Shown: positions 42,905 to 52,000 of the stretch, piece by piece
Layout: each line of letters opens with the position of its first letter
Numbering within the stretch: the first letter of the stretch is position 1
DNA from: Flammeovirgaceae bacterium UBA5585
GTDB taxonomy: Bacteria > Bacteroidota > Bacteroidia > Cytophagales > Cyclobacteriaceae
Direction: 5' to 3'
Assembly: GCA_002425185.1 (NCBI GenBank)
Contig: DILT01000013.1
Location: forward strand, 612,221-676,220
DNA length: 64,000 bases
Notes under the pieces: model-generated
Databases searched by the model: none
The model's input: only the letters and a program-made list of their open reading frames with translations
Told to the model about the DNA's origin: nothing
Position numbers and translations under genes: made by a program

Positions 42905-44716
42905 ATGAAACGCTTACTTTTAGTTGTCCTTCTGTTGTGCTCGCTCCTTGCCAGAGCACAAAAGAAACCAACCCCCATAGATAAACGGCTGGCTGGCCTG
43001 GATGCCGAGTTACAACAACTACCCGCCAAGTGGCATGCAGCGGGTTTTGCTGTTGCTATTGTAGAAAAAAACAAAATCATTTATGCGAAAGGCTTTGGCT
43101 ACCGCGATTACGAGAAAAAACTTCCGGTAACCCCCAATACCCAGTTTGCCATCGGCTCCAGCAGTAAAGCATTTACCTGCGGCCTGCTGGGCATTTTACG
43201 GGAAGCGAAGAAGCTTTCATTTGACGACAGTCCGATTAAATACGTACCGGAACTTCGATTCAATAAACCGGAGATGAACAGCCTCATCACCATTAAGGAT
43301 ATCATGACGCACCGCACCGGCCTGCCGCGCCATGATTTCAGCTGGTATCTTTTTCCCACCCATTCGCGCGACAGCCTGATGATGCGCATTGAACATCAGC
43401 CGCCCTTTGCTGCCGTGCGTGAAAAATGGTACTACAACAACTTTATGTTTTTAACACAAGGCGTAATTGCCGAAAAGATTACCGGCAAAAGCTGGGAAGA
43501 AAATATCCGCGAGCATTTTTTCGAACCACTGCAGATGAAAAACTCAACCACTGTTATTGACGGTCTTCGCAAGGGAACTGAGGCGGCCATTGGATATCAG
43601 GTAAAAAACAAAACCCAGATAACTAAAATGGATTATTACGACATTGCCGCGATGGGCCCGGCCGGCAGCATTAACAGTTCGGTAAACGAAATGGCCAACT
43701 GGGTTATTACCTGGATTAACGGAGGCAAGTTTCAAGGCAAACAAATTTTACCGGAGGCTTATGTTAAAGAAGCGATGGGTTCGCAGATGGTCATCAACAG
43801 CGATCCGCCTGATCCGGAATTCCCCGACATCAACATGGGCAATTATGGCTACGGCTGGTTCCTTTCTTCCTACAAAGGACATTACCGCGTAGAACATGGC
43901 GGCAATATTGACGGCTTTTCAGCTAATGTGTCGTTCTTCCCAACCGACAGCATCGGCATTGTAGTGCTGGTTAATCAAAATGGCTCAGTTCTTCCTTCGC
44001 TTATCCGCAATACCATCAGCGATAAACTGCTTAATGTTAAGCCTACCGACTGGAACAAGGTTTACACCAAGCGCTTTGACGATGCCGAAAAACAGCAGGC
44101 TGCCGCAAAAGCCACCATGCAGTCATCGCAAAAGAAAAACACGAAACCCTCGCACGTACTTTATGAGTATACTGGCAGTTATCACCATCCGGGTTACGGC
44201 AAATTTGAAGTAACGGTAGAACGCGATTCGTTATTTGCCAAAACACCCTTGCAATCACTGTGGTTAAAACACTACCACTACAATATTTTTCTGCCTTACG
44301 AAGTAGAAAATGGAAAGATAGATACAACCAATCGTGCTAATCTGCATTTCAACTTTCGCACAAATGAGGCGGGGGATATCTCTTCGCTGGTCGCCAAGCT
44401 CGAGCCTGCCACCGACCCGATTGAGTTTAAACGTACACCAAGGGCTGTGGCGGTTGACCGGCAAACCCTGCAAACCTATGCTGGTGAATACGACCTTACA
44501 GGCATGGCTGCCAGGTTTTATTTGAAAGAGGATGGCCAAACACTTTACCTGTTTGTTCCCGGCCAGCCCGAGTATGAGTTGCTGGCTACCGATAAGCATG
44601 CTTTTGTAATTAAAAACCTGGATGGTTTTAAAATACGATTTACGGAAGCCAACGGAAAAATAACCGAGGCAACGTTTATCCAGCCCAACGGAACATTTGT
44701 GGCGAAGCGAAAATAG
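42905..44716 (+). CDS. Exported serine hydrolase (beta-lactamase/penicillin-binding-protein fold) with DUF3471-like C-terminus
   Basis: 603 residues from the ATG at 42905; the upstream ATG at 42866 would add 13 residues before a perfect signal peptide (MKRLLLVVLLLCSLLARAQ). Catalytic motifs of the class C fold: S-x-x-K in GSSSKAF (about 83-89), YNN in WYYNNFMF, and HGG in VEHGGNIDG. A DUF3471-type beta domain fills about 420-603. Such enzymes act as peptidases, esterases or beta-lactamase-like proteins; substrate unknown. Confidence 0.9.
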   Translation: MKRLLLVVLLLCSLLARAQKKPTPIDKRLAGLDAELQQLPAKWHAAGFAVAIVEKNKIIYAKGFGYRDYEKKLPVTPNTQFAIGSSSKAFTCGLLGILREAKKLSFDDSPIKYVPELRFNKPEMNSLITIKDIMTHRTGLPRHDFSWYLFPTHSRDSLMMRIEHQPPFAAVREKWYYNNFMFLTQGVIAEKITGKSWEENIREHFFEPLQMKNSTTVIDGLRKGTEAAIGYQVKNKTQITKMDYYDIAAMGPAGSINSSVNEMANWVITWINGGKFQGKQILPEAYVKEAMGSQMVINSDPPDPEFPDINMGNYGYGWFLSSYKGHYRVEHGGNIDGFSANVSFFPTDSIGIVVLVNQNGSVLPSLIRNTISDKLLNVKPTDWNKVYTKRFDDAEKQQAAAKATMQSSQKKNTKPSHVLYEYTGSYHHPGYGKFEVTVERDSLFAKTPLQSLWLKHYHYNIFLPYEVENGKIDTTNRANLHFNFRTNEAGDISSLVAKLEPATDPIEFKRTPRAVAVDRQTLQTYAGEYDLTGMAARFYLKEDGQTLYLFVPGQPEYELLATDKHAFVIKNLDGFKIRFTEANGKITEATFIQPNGTFVAKRK

Positions 44717-44728
44717 ATCAGGTGTTGG

Positions 44729-45241
44729 TTATGAAATAATCTTTTCCAAAATCATGAACTCCAGCGGTTGCTTTGGAAAGCCAAACCGCGGATCGGTGAA
44801 GGAGAACGGTTTGCGTTTGCCGGTGTCGTGATAGCCGTGGCGGAAATACCAATCAATTAATTCTGACCGGACAGTTAGTACGTTCATAAAGATAGCGCTG
44901 CATTTTTGCTTTCTGGCTTCCTCTTCTGATGCTTTCAGCAATGCTTTGCCGATGCCTTTACCTTGAATAGATGGGTTAACGGTGAGCATACCCAGGTATA
45001 GCTTATCTTCTTCTTTCCGTAGCTCTACACACCCAATAATTTTTCCTTCATCAACATATTTCAGAATTACGCTTCCGGGTGTTTCAATTACCGCTTTCAA
45101 TAACTCGGCATCGGTTCGGGAGCCGTCAATTAGATCAGCTTCGGTTGTCCAGCCTTGTCGGCCGCTATCGCCCCGGTAGGCGGAGTTCACAAGATTTGCA
45201 AGCGCCTGTGCATCGGATGGATTGGCTTTTTCAATCACCAT
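44729..45241 (-). CDS. GNAT family N-acetyltransferase
   Basis: 170 residues. The acetyl-CoA-binding loop is NPSIQGKGIGKALLKASEEEA (about 90-110). The N-terminal part (ANPSDAQALANLVNSAYRGD) resembles GNAT enzymes that act on small amines or antibiotics. It is convergent with the serine hydrolase gene (12 bases) and follows the AspT-like gene start on the opposite side. The acceptor is unknown. Confidence 0.8.
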   Translation of the reverse strand: MVIEKANPSDAQALANLVNSAYRGDSGRQGWTTEADLIDGSRTDAELLKAVIETPGSVILKYVDEGKIIGCVELRKEEDKLYLGMLTVNPSIQGKGIGKALLKASEEEARKQKCSAIFMNVLTVRSELIDWYFRHGYHDTGKRKPFSFTDPRFGFPKQPLEFMILEKIIS

Positions 45242-45277
45242 ATGCTTGAATATTTTGGTAAGTTAAGCAGCATGGCC

Positions 45278-46909
45278 TCAGCTTAGCAATGTAAGCAGCA
45301 GTTGAATAAAAATTATTTTTGAAAGCATAGCCACCGGAAATACCGATGCGTAGCCGATGTTCGGCTGGTCGCTACGTGTCTGTTCGCTCACAAATGCCAG
45401 CACGGCCGGTTGTGTTTGCAACCCGGCCAGCATGCCTGCCAATCGTGCAAAAGGTACGCGGTATAGGTTCCCGATAAACAAGAACACAAAACCAACTACC
45501 AGTGTAAGCAAACCACCAAATAGAAAAAGTGTGAGACCGTCAGGGCTATTGGTCAGCACTTCCCTGAACGCATAGCCAGACCGGGTTCCGATGCCGGCAA
45601 GAAACAACACAAGACCGAGTTGCCGTATGGTGCTGTTTGCACTGAACGGCATAATAAAAACGAGCTTTCCAACCCGGTTCACTGCACCCAGGATCAACGC
45701 CACAATAAGCGGTCCTCCGGCAATTCCTAGTTTCAGGGTGAGGCCACCCGGCAGGGGGATTGGAATCATGCCCAGGAAAAAGCCCATGGCAATTCCGAGC
45801 CCAAGCGTAAGAATGTCAATTTCACTTTGTGCGGAGTAGCTGTCGCCAAATAATTTACTCGCCTCAGCCAGGTGCTCCCGGTCAGCTAGAATGCGCACCC
45901 GGTCACCAAAGTGCAATGTGGTATTGGCATTTGGCAGCATATCATGATCACCTCTTCGTAATCTGGTAATCAGTACGCCCATGGTGTGCGTAAGGTTTAG
46001 ATCTTTCAGCCGCTGACCAATCAATTCCGGATTGGAAACGAACACTCTCCGCATTTCTAATTGCCGGTGGTCCATGTCAATCTGCAAGTCGCTCCGTTCA
46101 CCCAGCAAAGCAATCACACGTTCAACTTCTTCAGGTTTGCCCACCACAGTAATCAGGCTGTCTTTTTGAAGTACTTCCGTATCGCGGGCCAGCCGTGTGT
46201 TTTCATCTGACTGAATCCGGCCGAATATAACTTTCATCGGGTGATCACTCTTGAGCTGTCCGATCGTTTTACCAACCACATTAGCCTTTTTAATTCTTAC
46301 GGTAGCATTGGTAATCTGATCAGCGGCTTCAGCAGCGGGTTGTTGATGAAGAGATTTCTTGAAGATTTTCTGAAACATGACAATAGCGATGATCATGCCG
46401 ATTACACCCATGGGATAGGTTACGGAGTAGGCCACTACGGGTTCGGCCAGTACCAGCTCGGACACCGATGCCGGTAAGGTCGTTTTCAGTACTTCTACCG
46501 CGGTGGCCAGCGCAGGGGTGTTCGTCAGGCTGCCGGCAAAAAGCCCAGCGAGAAAAGACGGACGCAAACTTGTTATGCTGCCGATGCTCAGCGTAAGCAA
46601 AAACGCAAGCGCAACAAAGCCTGATACAAGAATATTCTCCTGCCATCCTTTTTTCCGAAGATTACCAAAGAACTGCTCTCCACTTGATATGCCAATGCAA
46701 TAAATGAAAAGTACAAGGCCAATTTCGTATAGTATGGTCGGCAATTTTATGTTGGGTGAAAGGGCACCAAAACCAAGCCCTGTAAACAGAATGGCGGCTA
46801 TGCCGAGGCTCACACCTGCAATGCGGATTTTGCCCAGCGGGGCACCGATAGCCAATACAACAAACAGGAGAAGCAGGGGAGACTCACTAAGCAGTTCGAT
46901 CATGTCCAT
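45278..46909 (-). CDS. AspT/YidE-YbjL family transporter with two RCK_C (TrkA-C) domains
   Basis: 543 residues. Two halves of about five hydrophobic segments each flank a soluble centre (about 195-365) that carries two TrkA-C domains (IKKANVVGKTIGQLKSDHP... and MRRVFVSNPELIGQRLKDL...). This is the layout of the aspartate:alanine exchanger superfamily. In the membrane halves GLFAGSLTNTPALATA and GMLAGLQTQPAVLAFV repeat the same pore motif, showing the internal duplication. The transported substrate cannot be read; amino acids or dicarboxylates are usual for the family. Confidence 0.88.
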   Translation of the reverse strand: MDMIELLSESPLLLLFVVLAIGAPLGKIRIAGVSLGIAAILFTGLGFGALSPNIKLPTILYEIGLVLFIYCIGISSGEQFFGNLRKKGWQENILVSGFVALAFLLTLSIGSITSLRPSFLAGLFAGSLTNTPALATAVEVLKTTLPASVSELVLAEPVVAYSVTYPMGVIGMIIAIVMFQKIFKKSLHQQPAAEAADQITNATVRIKKANVVGKTIGQLKSDHPMKVIFGRIQSDENTRLARDTEVLQKDSLITVVGKPEEVERVIALLGERSDLQIDMDHRQLEMRRVFVSNPELIGQRLKDLNLTHTMGVLITRLRRGDHDMLPNANTTLHFGDRVRILADREHLAEASKLFGDSYSAQSEIDILTLGLGIAMGFFLGMIPIPLPGGLTLKLGIAGGPLIVALILGAVNRVGKLVFIMPFSANSTIRQLGLVLFLAGIGTRSGYAFREVLTNSPDGLTLFLFGGLLTLVVGFVFLFIGNLYRVPFARLAGMLAGLQTQPAVLAFVSEQTRSDQPNIGYASVFPVAMLSKIIFIQLLLTLLS

Positions 46910-47036
46910 TCATTTTCAGGTGCGCTCGAAAAATAGTCATTTGTACGTACGACTTTATAAAATCGTCCTTCCAGCTTATAAATTCAGTCATAGTTTCGGG
47001 GCTTATGCCGTTTTCTTTGGACAAAAAATAAAAACT

Positions 47037-48224
47037 ATGGAAACGACACTCACCCCATCAACCCGCAGGCATTCCTTCGCTGACGCTTCGGCACGCAGGC
47101 ACGACCTCGACTGGCTTCGGATTATCGCCATTTTAATATTGCTTTTCTTCCATACCGGTATGTGGTTCAGCCCGTGGGACTGGCACGTAAAGAACAATGA
47201 ACTCAGCGGCAGCTTTCGCTACTGGATGATCTGGCTGCACTTCTGGCGCATGCCGCTGCTGCTGTTTATCTCAGGTGCGGGCACATACATGGCGCTAGGC
47301 AAACGTACCATTAAACAATATGCCGGTGAACGTTTTCGCAGACTATTCATTCCGCTGGTGTTCGGCATATTTGTAGTGGTACCGCCACAGATTTATTATG
47401 AGCATATTCTGAAATACAATGGCTATTGGGATTTCTATAAAACGGTTTTCAATTTTGTTCCCTATCCGGAAGGAAGCTTCAGCTGGCACCACCTTTGGTT
47501 CATTTTGTACTTGTTGTTGTATTCATTGTTGCTCATTCCGTTTTTCAGGTACATCCGTTCCGAACGTTCTGAAAAATTAAGGGCAACGATTGGTCGTTGG
47601 TTATCAAGCCCGGCAGGCATGTTATTGATACCTTCCCTGTTCATTATTTTCACGCAGGCTGTTTTGCGTCCCTATTTTCCTGACGAAACGCACGACCTTA
47701 CCGACCTGGCGTTTTTTGTTTTCTACATGTGCTTCTTCTTTTTCGGTGTGTTATTTTATTCCAATAAAAATCTTTGGCTGGCCATCGGACAAAACAGAAA
47801 ACATTTGCTTGTGGCAGCCTTGTTTGTATTGATCCCTTTTTATCTGCTATACTTTCACTTTCGTGGAATTGTTACGTTTCCCTGGCCGGAGGATACCATC
47901 GAAACGTTGTTTGATATTACCGGCATGTTCACGAGCTGGTTTACGGTGCTTACCGTAATCGCCTACGGACAACATTATTTGAATAAACCGCATCCGTGGA
48001 TCAGCAAACTCAACGAAGGCCTTTACCCGTTTTACATTCTGCATCAAACAGTAATTATTGCCATCGGGTATTATATCTGTCAGTTGGATTGGAGCATTGC
48101 TGCTAAGTATTGGTCGATTGCTTTGCTTACGCTGATCAGTTGTGTTGGATTTTATTTGGTTTTGATTCGTCCGTTTAATGCGATGCGCTTTTTGTTTGGG
48201 ATGAAGCCAAAAATCTCAATGTGA
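47037..48224 (+). CDS. Acyltransferase family 3 membrane protein
   Basis: 395 residues from the ATG at 47037; the frame is open upstream to 46704, but that part is antisense to the AspT-like gene and has no family match. About ten hydrophobic segments, with the family landmarks RHDLDWLRIIAILILLFFHTGMWF near the N-terminus and WHHLWFILYLLLY in the middle; the first His (FFH) is in the usual catalytic position. Members acylate polysaccharides or lipids of the envelope. No glycan cluster is adjacent. Confidence 0.87.
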   Translation: METTLTPSTRRHSFADASARRHDLDWLRIIAILILLFFHTGMWFSPWDWHVKNNELSGSFRYWMIWLHFWRMPLLLFISGAGTYMALGKRTIKQYAGERFRRLFIPLVFGIFVVVPPQIYYEHILKYNGYWDFYKTVFNFVPYPEGSFSWHHLWFILYLLLYSLLLIPFFRYIRSERSEKLRATIGRWLSSPAGMLLIPSLFIIFTQAVLRPYFPDETHDLTDLAFFVFYMCFFFFGVLFYSNKNLWLAIGQNRKHLLVAALFVLIPFYLLYFHFRGIVTFPWPEDTIETLFDITGMFTSWFTVLTVIAYGQHYLNKPHPWISKLNEGLYPFYILHQTVIIAIGYYICQLDWSIAAKYWSIALLTLISCVGFYLVLIRPFNAMRFLFGMKPKISM

Positions 48225-48276
48225 ATCGGCTACAAGGGTTCTTTGGTCGGCAGATTTTATCTAACTTAAAGGCGTT

Positions 48277-49503
48277 ATGAAAAAATTGCAATTAGGTGTG
48301 CTTGCCTTGATGATATGCACGGCATGCAGCGAATCACCGAAAGAACCCATCGTATGGAAATCCATCGAAAAGGATTTACAATCACAATTTATTCTGGCGC
48401 AAGATGGCGATGTAATTGAATTGCCCGAAGGCAACTTTATGTTTACCCGTACCTTGAGTATGGATGGAAAATCGAACATCACCATTCGCGGAAAAGGCAT
48501 GGACAAAACCATTCTTTCATGGAAAAAGCAAACCGAAGGTGCGCAAGGGTTGCAGGTCAGCAATGGAAAAAATATTGTGTTGGAAGATTTTTCGGTAGAA
48601 GATGCCAAAGGTGATAACCTGAAAGTGAACGACACAAATGGAATTACCTTGCGCAGAATCCGGTCGGTATGGGCTGAAGGCCCCAAAACAGAAAACGGAG
48701 CGTATGCCCTTTACCCGGTGCTTTGTAAAAATGTGCTGATGGAGGAATGCATTGCTATGGGCTCATCGGATGCCGGCATTTATGTGGGGCAGTCTGACTC
48801 AGTAATTATCCGCAACAACAAAGCCTATTGGAACGTGGCCGGCATTGAAAGCGAAAACTCGAAATGGGTAGAGATTTACGGCAACGAAGCCTATGATAAT
48901 ACGGGAGGTATTTTGGTTTTTGATTTGCCCGGCCTCACCACCTATGGCCATTCCACCAAAGTGTATAACAACACGGTGCGCAGCAACAACTACAAAAATT
49001 TTGCGCAAAAGGGAAATGTAGTGGCCAGCATTCCTCCGGGTTCGGGCATGATGATACTCGCCACGAATACTATTGATATTTACGATAACGATTTTGTCAA
49101 CAACAGGTCGGTTGGTATTGCGGTAGTAAGCTATGAATTAGTGGCTGCATTGAATGAAGGGGAGCAGGAGCAGGAAAATGCAATAGGCGGTGTTCAATCA
49201 GTAGATAATCGCTTTCGTGAAGATTCGCTTTACAATCCCTATCCTTACAATGTTAAAATTCGCAATAATCGCTTTTCAAATAAACATTGGTTTCCAACAC
49301 TGGAGAGCGACATTGGTAAGTTGCTGTTGATGAAATCTTTTTTTAATCCACCGGATATTATTTACGATGGCATTGCTGATCCAGACCGTTCCGAGCGTAA
49401 TATTTGCATTGGCGATAATGGAAAAATTACCTTCATCAACCTTGATGCAGGAAATGAGTTTAAGAATTTGTCGAAAGATGCTACAGCATTCAGCTGTAAA
49501 TAG
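48277..49503 (+). CDS. Parallel beta-helix repeat lipoprotein (TIGR03805 type)
   Basis: 408 residues. Lipobox MICTAC with cysteine about residue 16. The protein consists of right-handed beta-helix rungs (for example NITIRGKGMDKTILSW, KNIVLEDFSVEDAKGDNLKV, DSVIIRNNKAYWNVAGIES) from about 45 to 340, like NosD and pectate-lyase-type folds. It is followed, with a one-base overlap at most, by a di-heme cytochrome of the TIGR03806 type; these two families are known to occur as neighbours. Function of the pair is unknown; a surface or periplasmic sugar-oxidising role has been suggested by the folds only. Confidence 0.82.
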   Translation: MKKLQLGVLALMICTACSESPKEPIVWKSIEKDLQSQFILAQDGDVIELPEGNFMFTRTLSMDGKSNITIRGKGMDKTILSWKKQTEGAQGLQVSNGKNIVLEDFSVEDAKGDNLKVNDTNGITLRRIRSVWAEGPKTENGAYALYPVLCKNVLMEECIAMGSSDAGIYVGQSDSVIIRNNKAYWNVAGIESENSKWVEIYGNEAYDNTGGILVFDLPGLTTYGHSTKVYNNTVRSNNYKNFAQKGNVVASIPPGSGMMILATNTIDIYDNDFVNNRSVGIAVVSYELVAALNEGEQEQENAIGGVQSVDNRFREDSLYNPYPYNVKIRNNRFSNKHWFPTLESDIGKLLLMKSFFNPPDIIYDGIADPDRSERNICIGDNGKITFINLDAGNEFKNLSKDATAFSCK

Positions 49504-49514
49504 TGTACGTTGCT

Positions 49515-50579
49515 ATGATACGTTTTAGTGTTTTTTGCCTGCTTATTCTTACGCTGGGCTGTCAGCCGAAGAAGCAGGGGATTGTTGTCGTGGAGGAAGT
49601 TTCCCTAGGCATGGAAAACTCATCGCTTGGAAACAATACCCTTTCGAGTTATAATTTTTTTAAGGGAGAGCTGAAAAACCTGGAGCCCATGCCGGGTGTG
49701 GTTCACTACGAATTGAATTCACCCCTGTTCACCGATTACGCCTATAAAAAACGCTTCATAAAATTTCCGGAGAATACAGCCGCAAACTTCAGTGCTGATG
49801 ATGTACTTGATTTTCCAGAAGGCACAGTGCTGATTAAAAATTTCTATTACCCTGCTGATTTCAGAAAACCCGAAGCAGATCTACGCATCCTGGAAACGCG
49901 ATTGCTGATTTTGGAAGATGGTATCTGGAAAGCCTTGCCATACATCTGGAATGACGAACAGACTGATGCATATCTGGAAATAGGCGGGAAAAATATTGAC
50001 GTGAAGTGGATGCATGATGATGGTAGCGTGCGAACCGTAAACTATTCCGTGCCCAACATGAATCAGTGCAAGGGGTGTCACCTGCGTGACGATAAAATAA
50101 TGCCCATTGGCCCAACAGCCAGACAGCTTAACGGTTCTATAAAGGGGCATAATCATAACCAACTTGTTCAATTGGCGGCAACAGGCTGGTTGGCCGGCCT
50201 TCCTCCCATTGAGAGCGTTGTACGGTTAGCATCTTATGACAATAAAGAAGAAGCACTAGATTCACGCGCCCGTGCCTGGCTGGAAGTAAACTGCGCACAT
50301 TGTCATCGTCCGGATGGTCCGGCAAAAACCAGTGGCCTGCATTTGCTGGCCGACATAAAAAATCCATTTGAGTTGGGAATCGGAAAGGCTCCCGTGGCTG
50401 CCGGTCGTGGTTCGGGTGGTTTGAGCTACGACATTGTGCCGGGTAAACCTGAAAAATCCATATTATATTATCGCATCAAATCCGATGACCCTGGTGTGAT
50501 GATGCCGGAGCTGGGCAAGAAGTTAGTGCATGAAGAGGGAGTGAAATTGATTGAGGAGTGGATCAGGGAGATGAAATGA
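49515..50579 (+). CDS. SO2930/HNE_0200-family di-heme c-type cytochrome lipoprotein (TIGR03806 type)
   Basis: 354 residues from the ATG at 49515; a GTG at 49503 overlapping the upstream stop is an alternative that adds four residues. The lipobox LTLGC gives a lipidated Cys near residue 16. Two haem-binding CxxCH motifs are present, CKGCH near residue 185 and CAHCH near residue 258, with a later Met (PGVMMPE) that could be an axial ligand. It is probably an electron-transfer partner located in the periplasm or at the outer membrane. It pairs with the upstream beta-helix protein. Confidence 0.85.
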   Translation: MIRFSVFCLLILTLGCQPKKQGIVVVEEVSLGMENSSLGNNTLSSYNFFKGELKNLEPMPGVVHYELNSPLFTDYAYKKRFIKFPENTAANFSADDVLDFPEGTVLIKNFYYPADFRKPEADLRILETRLLILEDGIWKALPYIWNDEQTDAYLEIGGKNIDVKWMHDDGSVRTVNYSVPNMNQCKGCHLRDDKIMPIGPTARQLNGSIKGHNHNQLVQLAATGWLAGLPPIESVVRLASYDNKEEALDSRARAWLEVNCAHCHRPDGPAKTSGLHLLADIKNPFELGIGKAPVAAGRGSGGLSYDIVPGKPEKSILYYRIKSDDPGVMMPELGKKLVHEEGVKLIEEWIREMK

Positions 50580-50637
50580 AATTTGAAAAAATATTACGCA
50601 ACGATCAATTCAGATTATACGAAGAGCTCGCATCATC

Positions 50638-50844
50638 TTATTCCAACTCTCTTATCTCAAAATCATTGCCCTTCCCATATTTGATTAAATCCTTTAGCAG
50701 ATACCGCTCCAGGGTATGAATATTCTTCACGTTGAAATCGCCATTGGCAAGTATATATTCCACTACGAACTCATTTACTTCACCAAAGTTGATGAGCTTA
50801 TATTTTTTCCCTACCCGCAACACATCAAAGGATAAACCCTTCAT
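50638..50844 (-). CDS. Small conserved protein coupled to the GroES-like gene
   Basis: 68 residues, no signal peptide, mostly alternating hydrophobic/charged residues (KKYKLINFGEVNEFVVEYI). I do not recognise a family, but its fixed position after a GroES-like gene with a one-base stop/start overlap (TAATG) shows translational coupling and supports that it is real. Confidence 0.6.
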   Translation of the reverse strand: MKGLSFDVLRVGKKYKLINFGEVNEFVVEYILANGDFNVKNIHTLERYLLKDLIKYGKGNDFEIRELE

Positions 50845-51218
50845 TATAATTCCTCCTCCCGTTCCAACATTAAAATGGAAGATTGTGGAACGATGTAGTA
50901 TTTCTCGTTTTCGTAGATTACCTCAATGGCACCTTTTTGCAGAAAGATGGCCATGTCGCCCTCCTGCGCTTGCAAGGGTAAGTACTTCACCTGCTCCTCC
51001 TTCCCTTTCCACATATCATCTTCATCGGCCGGAAGAGGCAACGGATAGCCGGGACCCACTTTGGTTATGTAGCCACTTTGTATTTTTTCCTTTTCCTGCA
51101 CACCGGGTGGCAGATAAAGGCCGCTATCGGTTTTATCATTTTGTTTGGCAGGTTTGATCAATACACGATCGCCCACTACGATGAGCTTTTTCAGTTTATT
51201 GTCGGCTGTGAGTTTCAT
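50844..51218 (-). CDS. Diverged GroES/Cpn10-like co-chaperone
   Basis: 124 residues against about 95 for normal GroES. The N-terminal GDRVLIKPAKQNDKTDSGLYLPPG (about 16-39) follows the Cpn10 pattern, with LYL where the mobile loop has IVL. VGPG (about 54-57) fits the conserved roof-side turn. An insertion of roughly 25 residues (PLPLPADEDDMWKGKEEQ and neighbours) interrupts the barrel before the final IFLQKGAIEVIYENEKYYIVPQSSIL. No groEL is adjacent, so it may work with a distant chaperonin or have another job. Confidence 0.7.
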   Translation of the reverse strand: MKLTADNKLKKLIVVGDRVLIKPAKQNDKTDSGLYLPPGVQEKEKIQSGYITKVGPGYPLPLPADEDDMWKGKEEQVKYLPLQAQEGDMAIFLQKGAIEVIYENEKYYIVPQSSILMLEREEEL

Positions 51219-51283
51219 GGTACAAAAGTAGCATCCGCACTAAAATTTAGCCTGTATTCTGATTCCTAATTTTACAGGAGTTT

Positions 51284-51856
51284 GTGAAAACCAAAGTATT
51301 TCATAAATTTCAGATTGTGAGAAGACTATTTGCCATACTTATGTTGCTTGTTTTCCTGCTCAATGCACTGGGCTACTACGGCATTTTGATGGGTTTAAAG
51401 TTAAAACATACGAAGGCGTTGTTGGCTAAATTTGATGAAGATGATTATGCGCGTGATCACGAACGAATCATAAAAGTGCCATTAACCATACCCTACGCTA
51501 CTGATTCGAAGGAATATTCCCGTATTGATGGAGAGTTTGAATACCAGGGGGAAGTTTACCGGATGGTAAAACAAAAATTGCAAAGCGATACATTATATAT
51601 TGTATGCGTTAAGGATTTTACCTCAAAGGCCCTGAAACAGTCATTGGCTGATTATGTAAAATCCTTTACCGACAAGCCATCCAATGAAAAAAGTCAAGCC
51701 AAAGTTTTGCAAAATTTGATTAAGGATTTCATGGCCGCCTCCACCTCGTTGCAGGCAACCAACCTGGGTTGGAACTATGTGTTGCTCCAGGGCAGCGTTC
51801 CGAGTGTGTTCCAATCCCTTTGCATTCCGTTATCCGGTCCTCCTCCTAAGGCCTGA
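51284..51856 (+). CDS. Membrane-anchored protein of unknown function
   Basis: 190 residues. A single hydrophobic segment at about 15-36 follows a basic N-terminus, so it is an N-terminally anchored periplasmic protein or an uncleaved signal. The rest is soluble and Lys/Asp-rich. The GTG at 51284 is the start needed for the basic N-terminus. I do not recognise a family. It heads a run of same-strand genes for an outer membrane protein, a PAP2-like protein and a TonB receptor, separated from them by a 145-base gap with a near-perfect inverted repeat. Confidence 0.6.
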   Translation: MKTKVFHKFQIVRRLFAILMLLVFLLNALGYYGILMGLKLKHTKALLAKFDEDDYARDHERIIKVPLTIPYATDSKEYSRIDGEFEYQGEVYRMVKQKLQSDTLYIVCVKDFTSKALKQSLADYVKSFTDKPSNEKSQAKVLQNLIKDFMAASTSLQATNLGWNYVLLQGSVPSVFQSLCIPLSGPPPKA

Positions 51857-51925
51857 TTTTCAAACTAATTCATTTTGGGTTTGAGGCATCCTGATTGCCA
51901 GGATTTGCTTTGAACCTGTATGCTC

Positions 51926-51955
51926 CCTTTGTCTGGAATGTATTCCAAACAAAGG
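51926..51955. promoter_or_regulatory. 30-base near-perfect inverted repeat before an outer membrane protein gene
   Basis: Arms 51926-51938 and 51943-51955 pair at 12 of 13 positions (CCTTTGTCTGGAA against TTCCAAACAAAGG) around TGTA. No T-run follows. It may be a terminator of the upstream gene or an operator for the locus starting at 52001. Confidence 0.45.
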
Positions 51956-52000
51956 TTTGCAACGTTCAATTAATTTAACCTAACAAAATTTGAGTACCCC

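Noticed and set aside
46704..47036. Upstream extension of the acyltransferase reading frame
   Set aside because: The extension is antisense to the AspT-like gene and has no family match; the ATG at 47037 gives the normal N-terminus.
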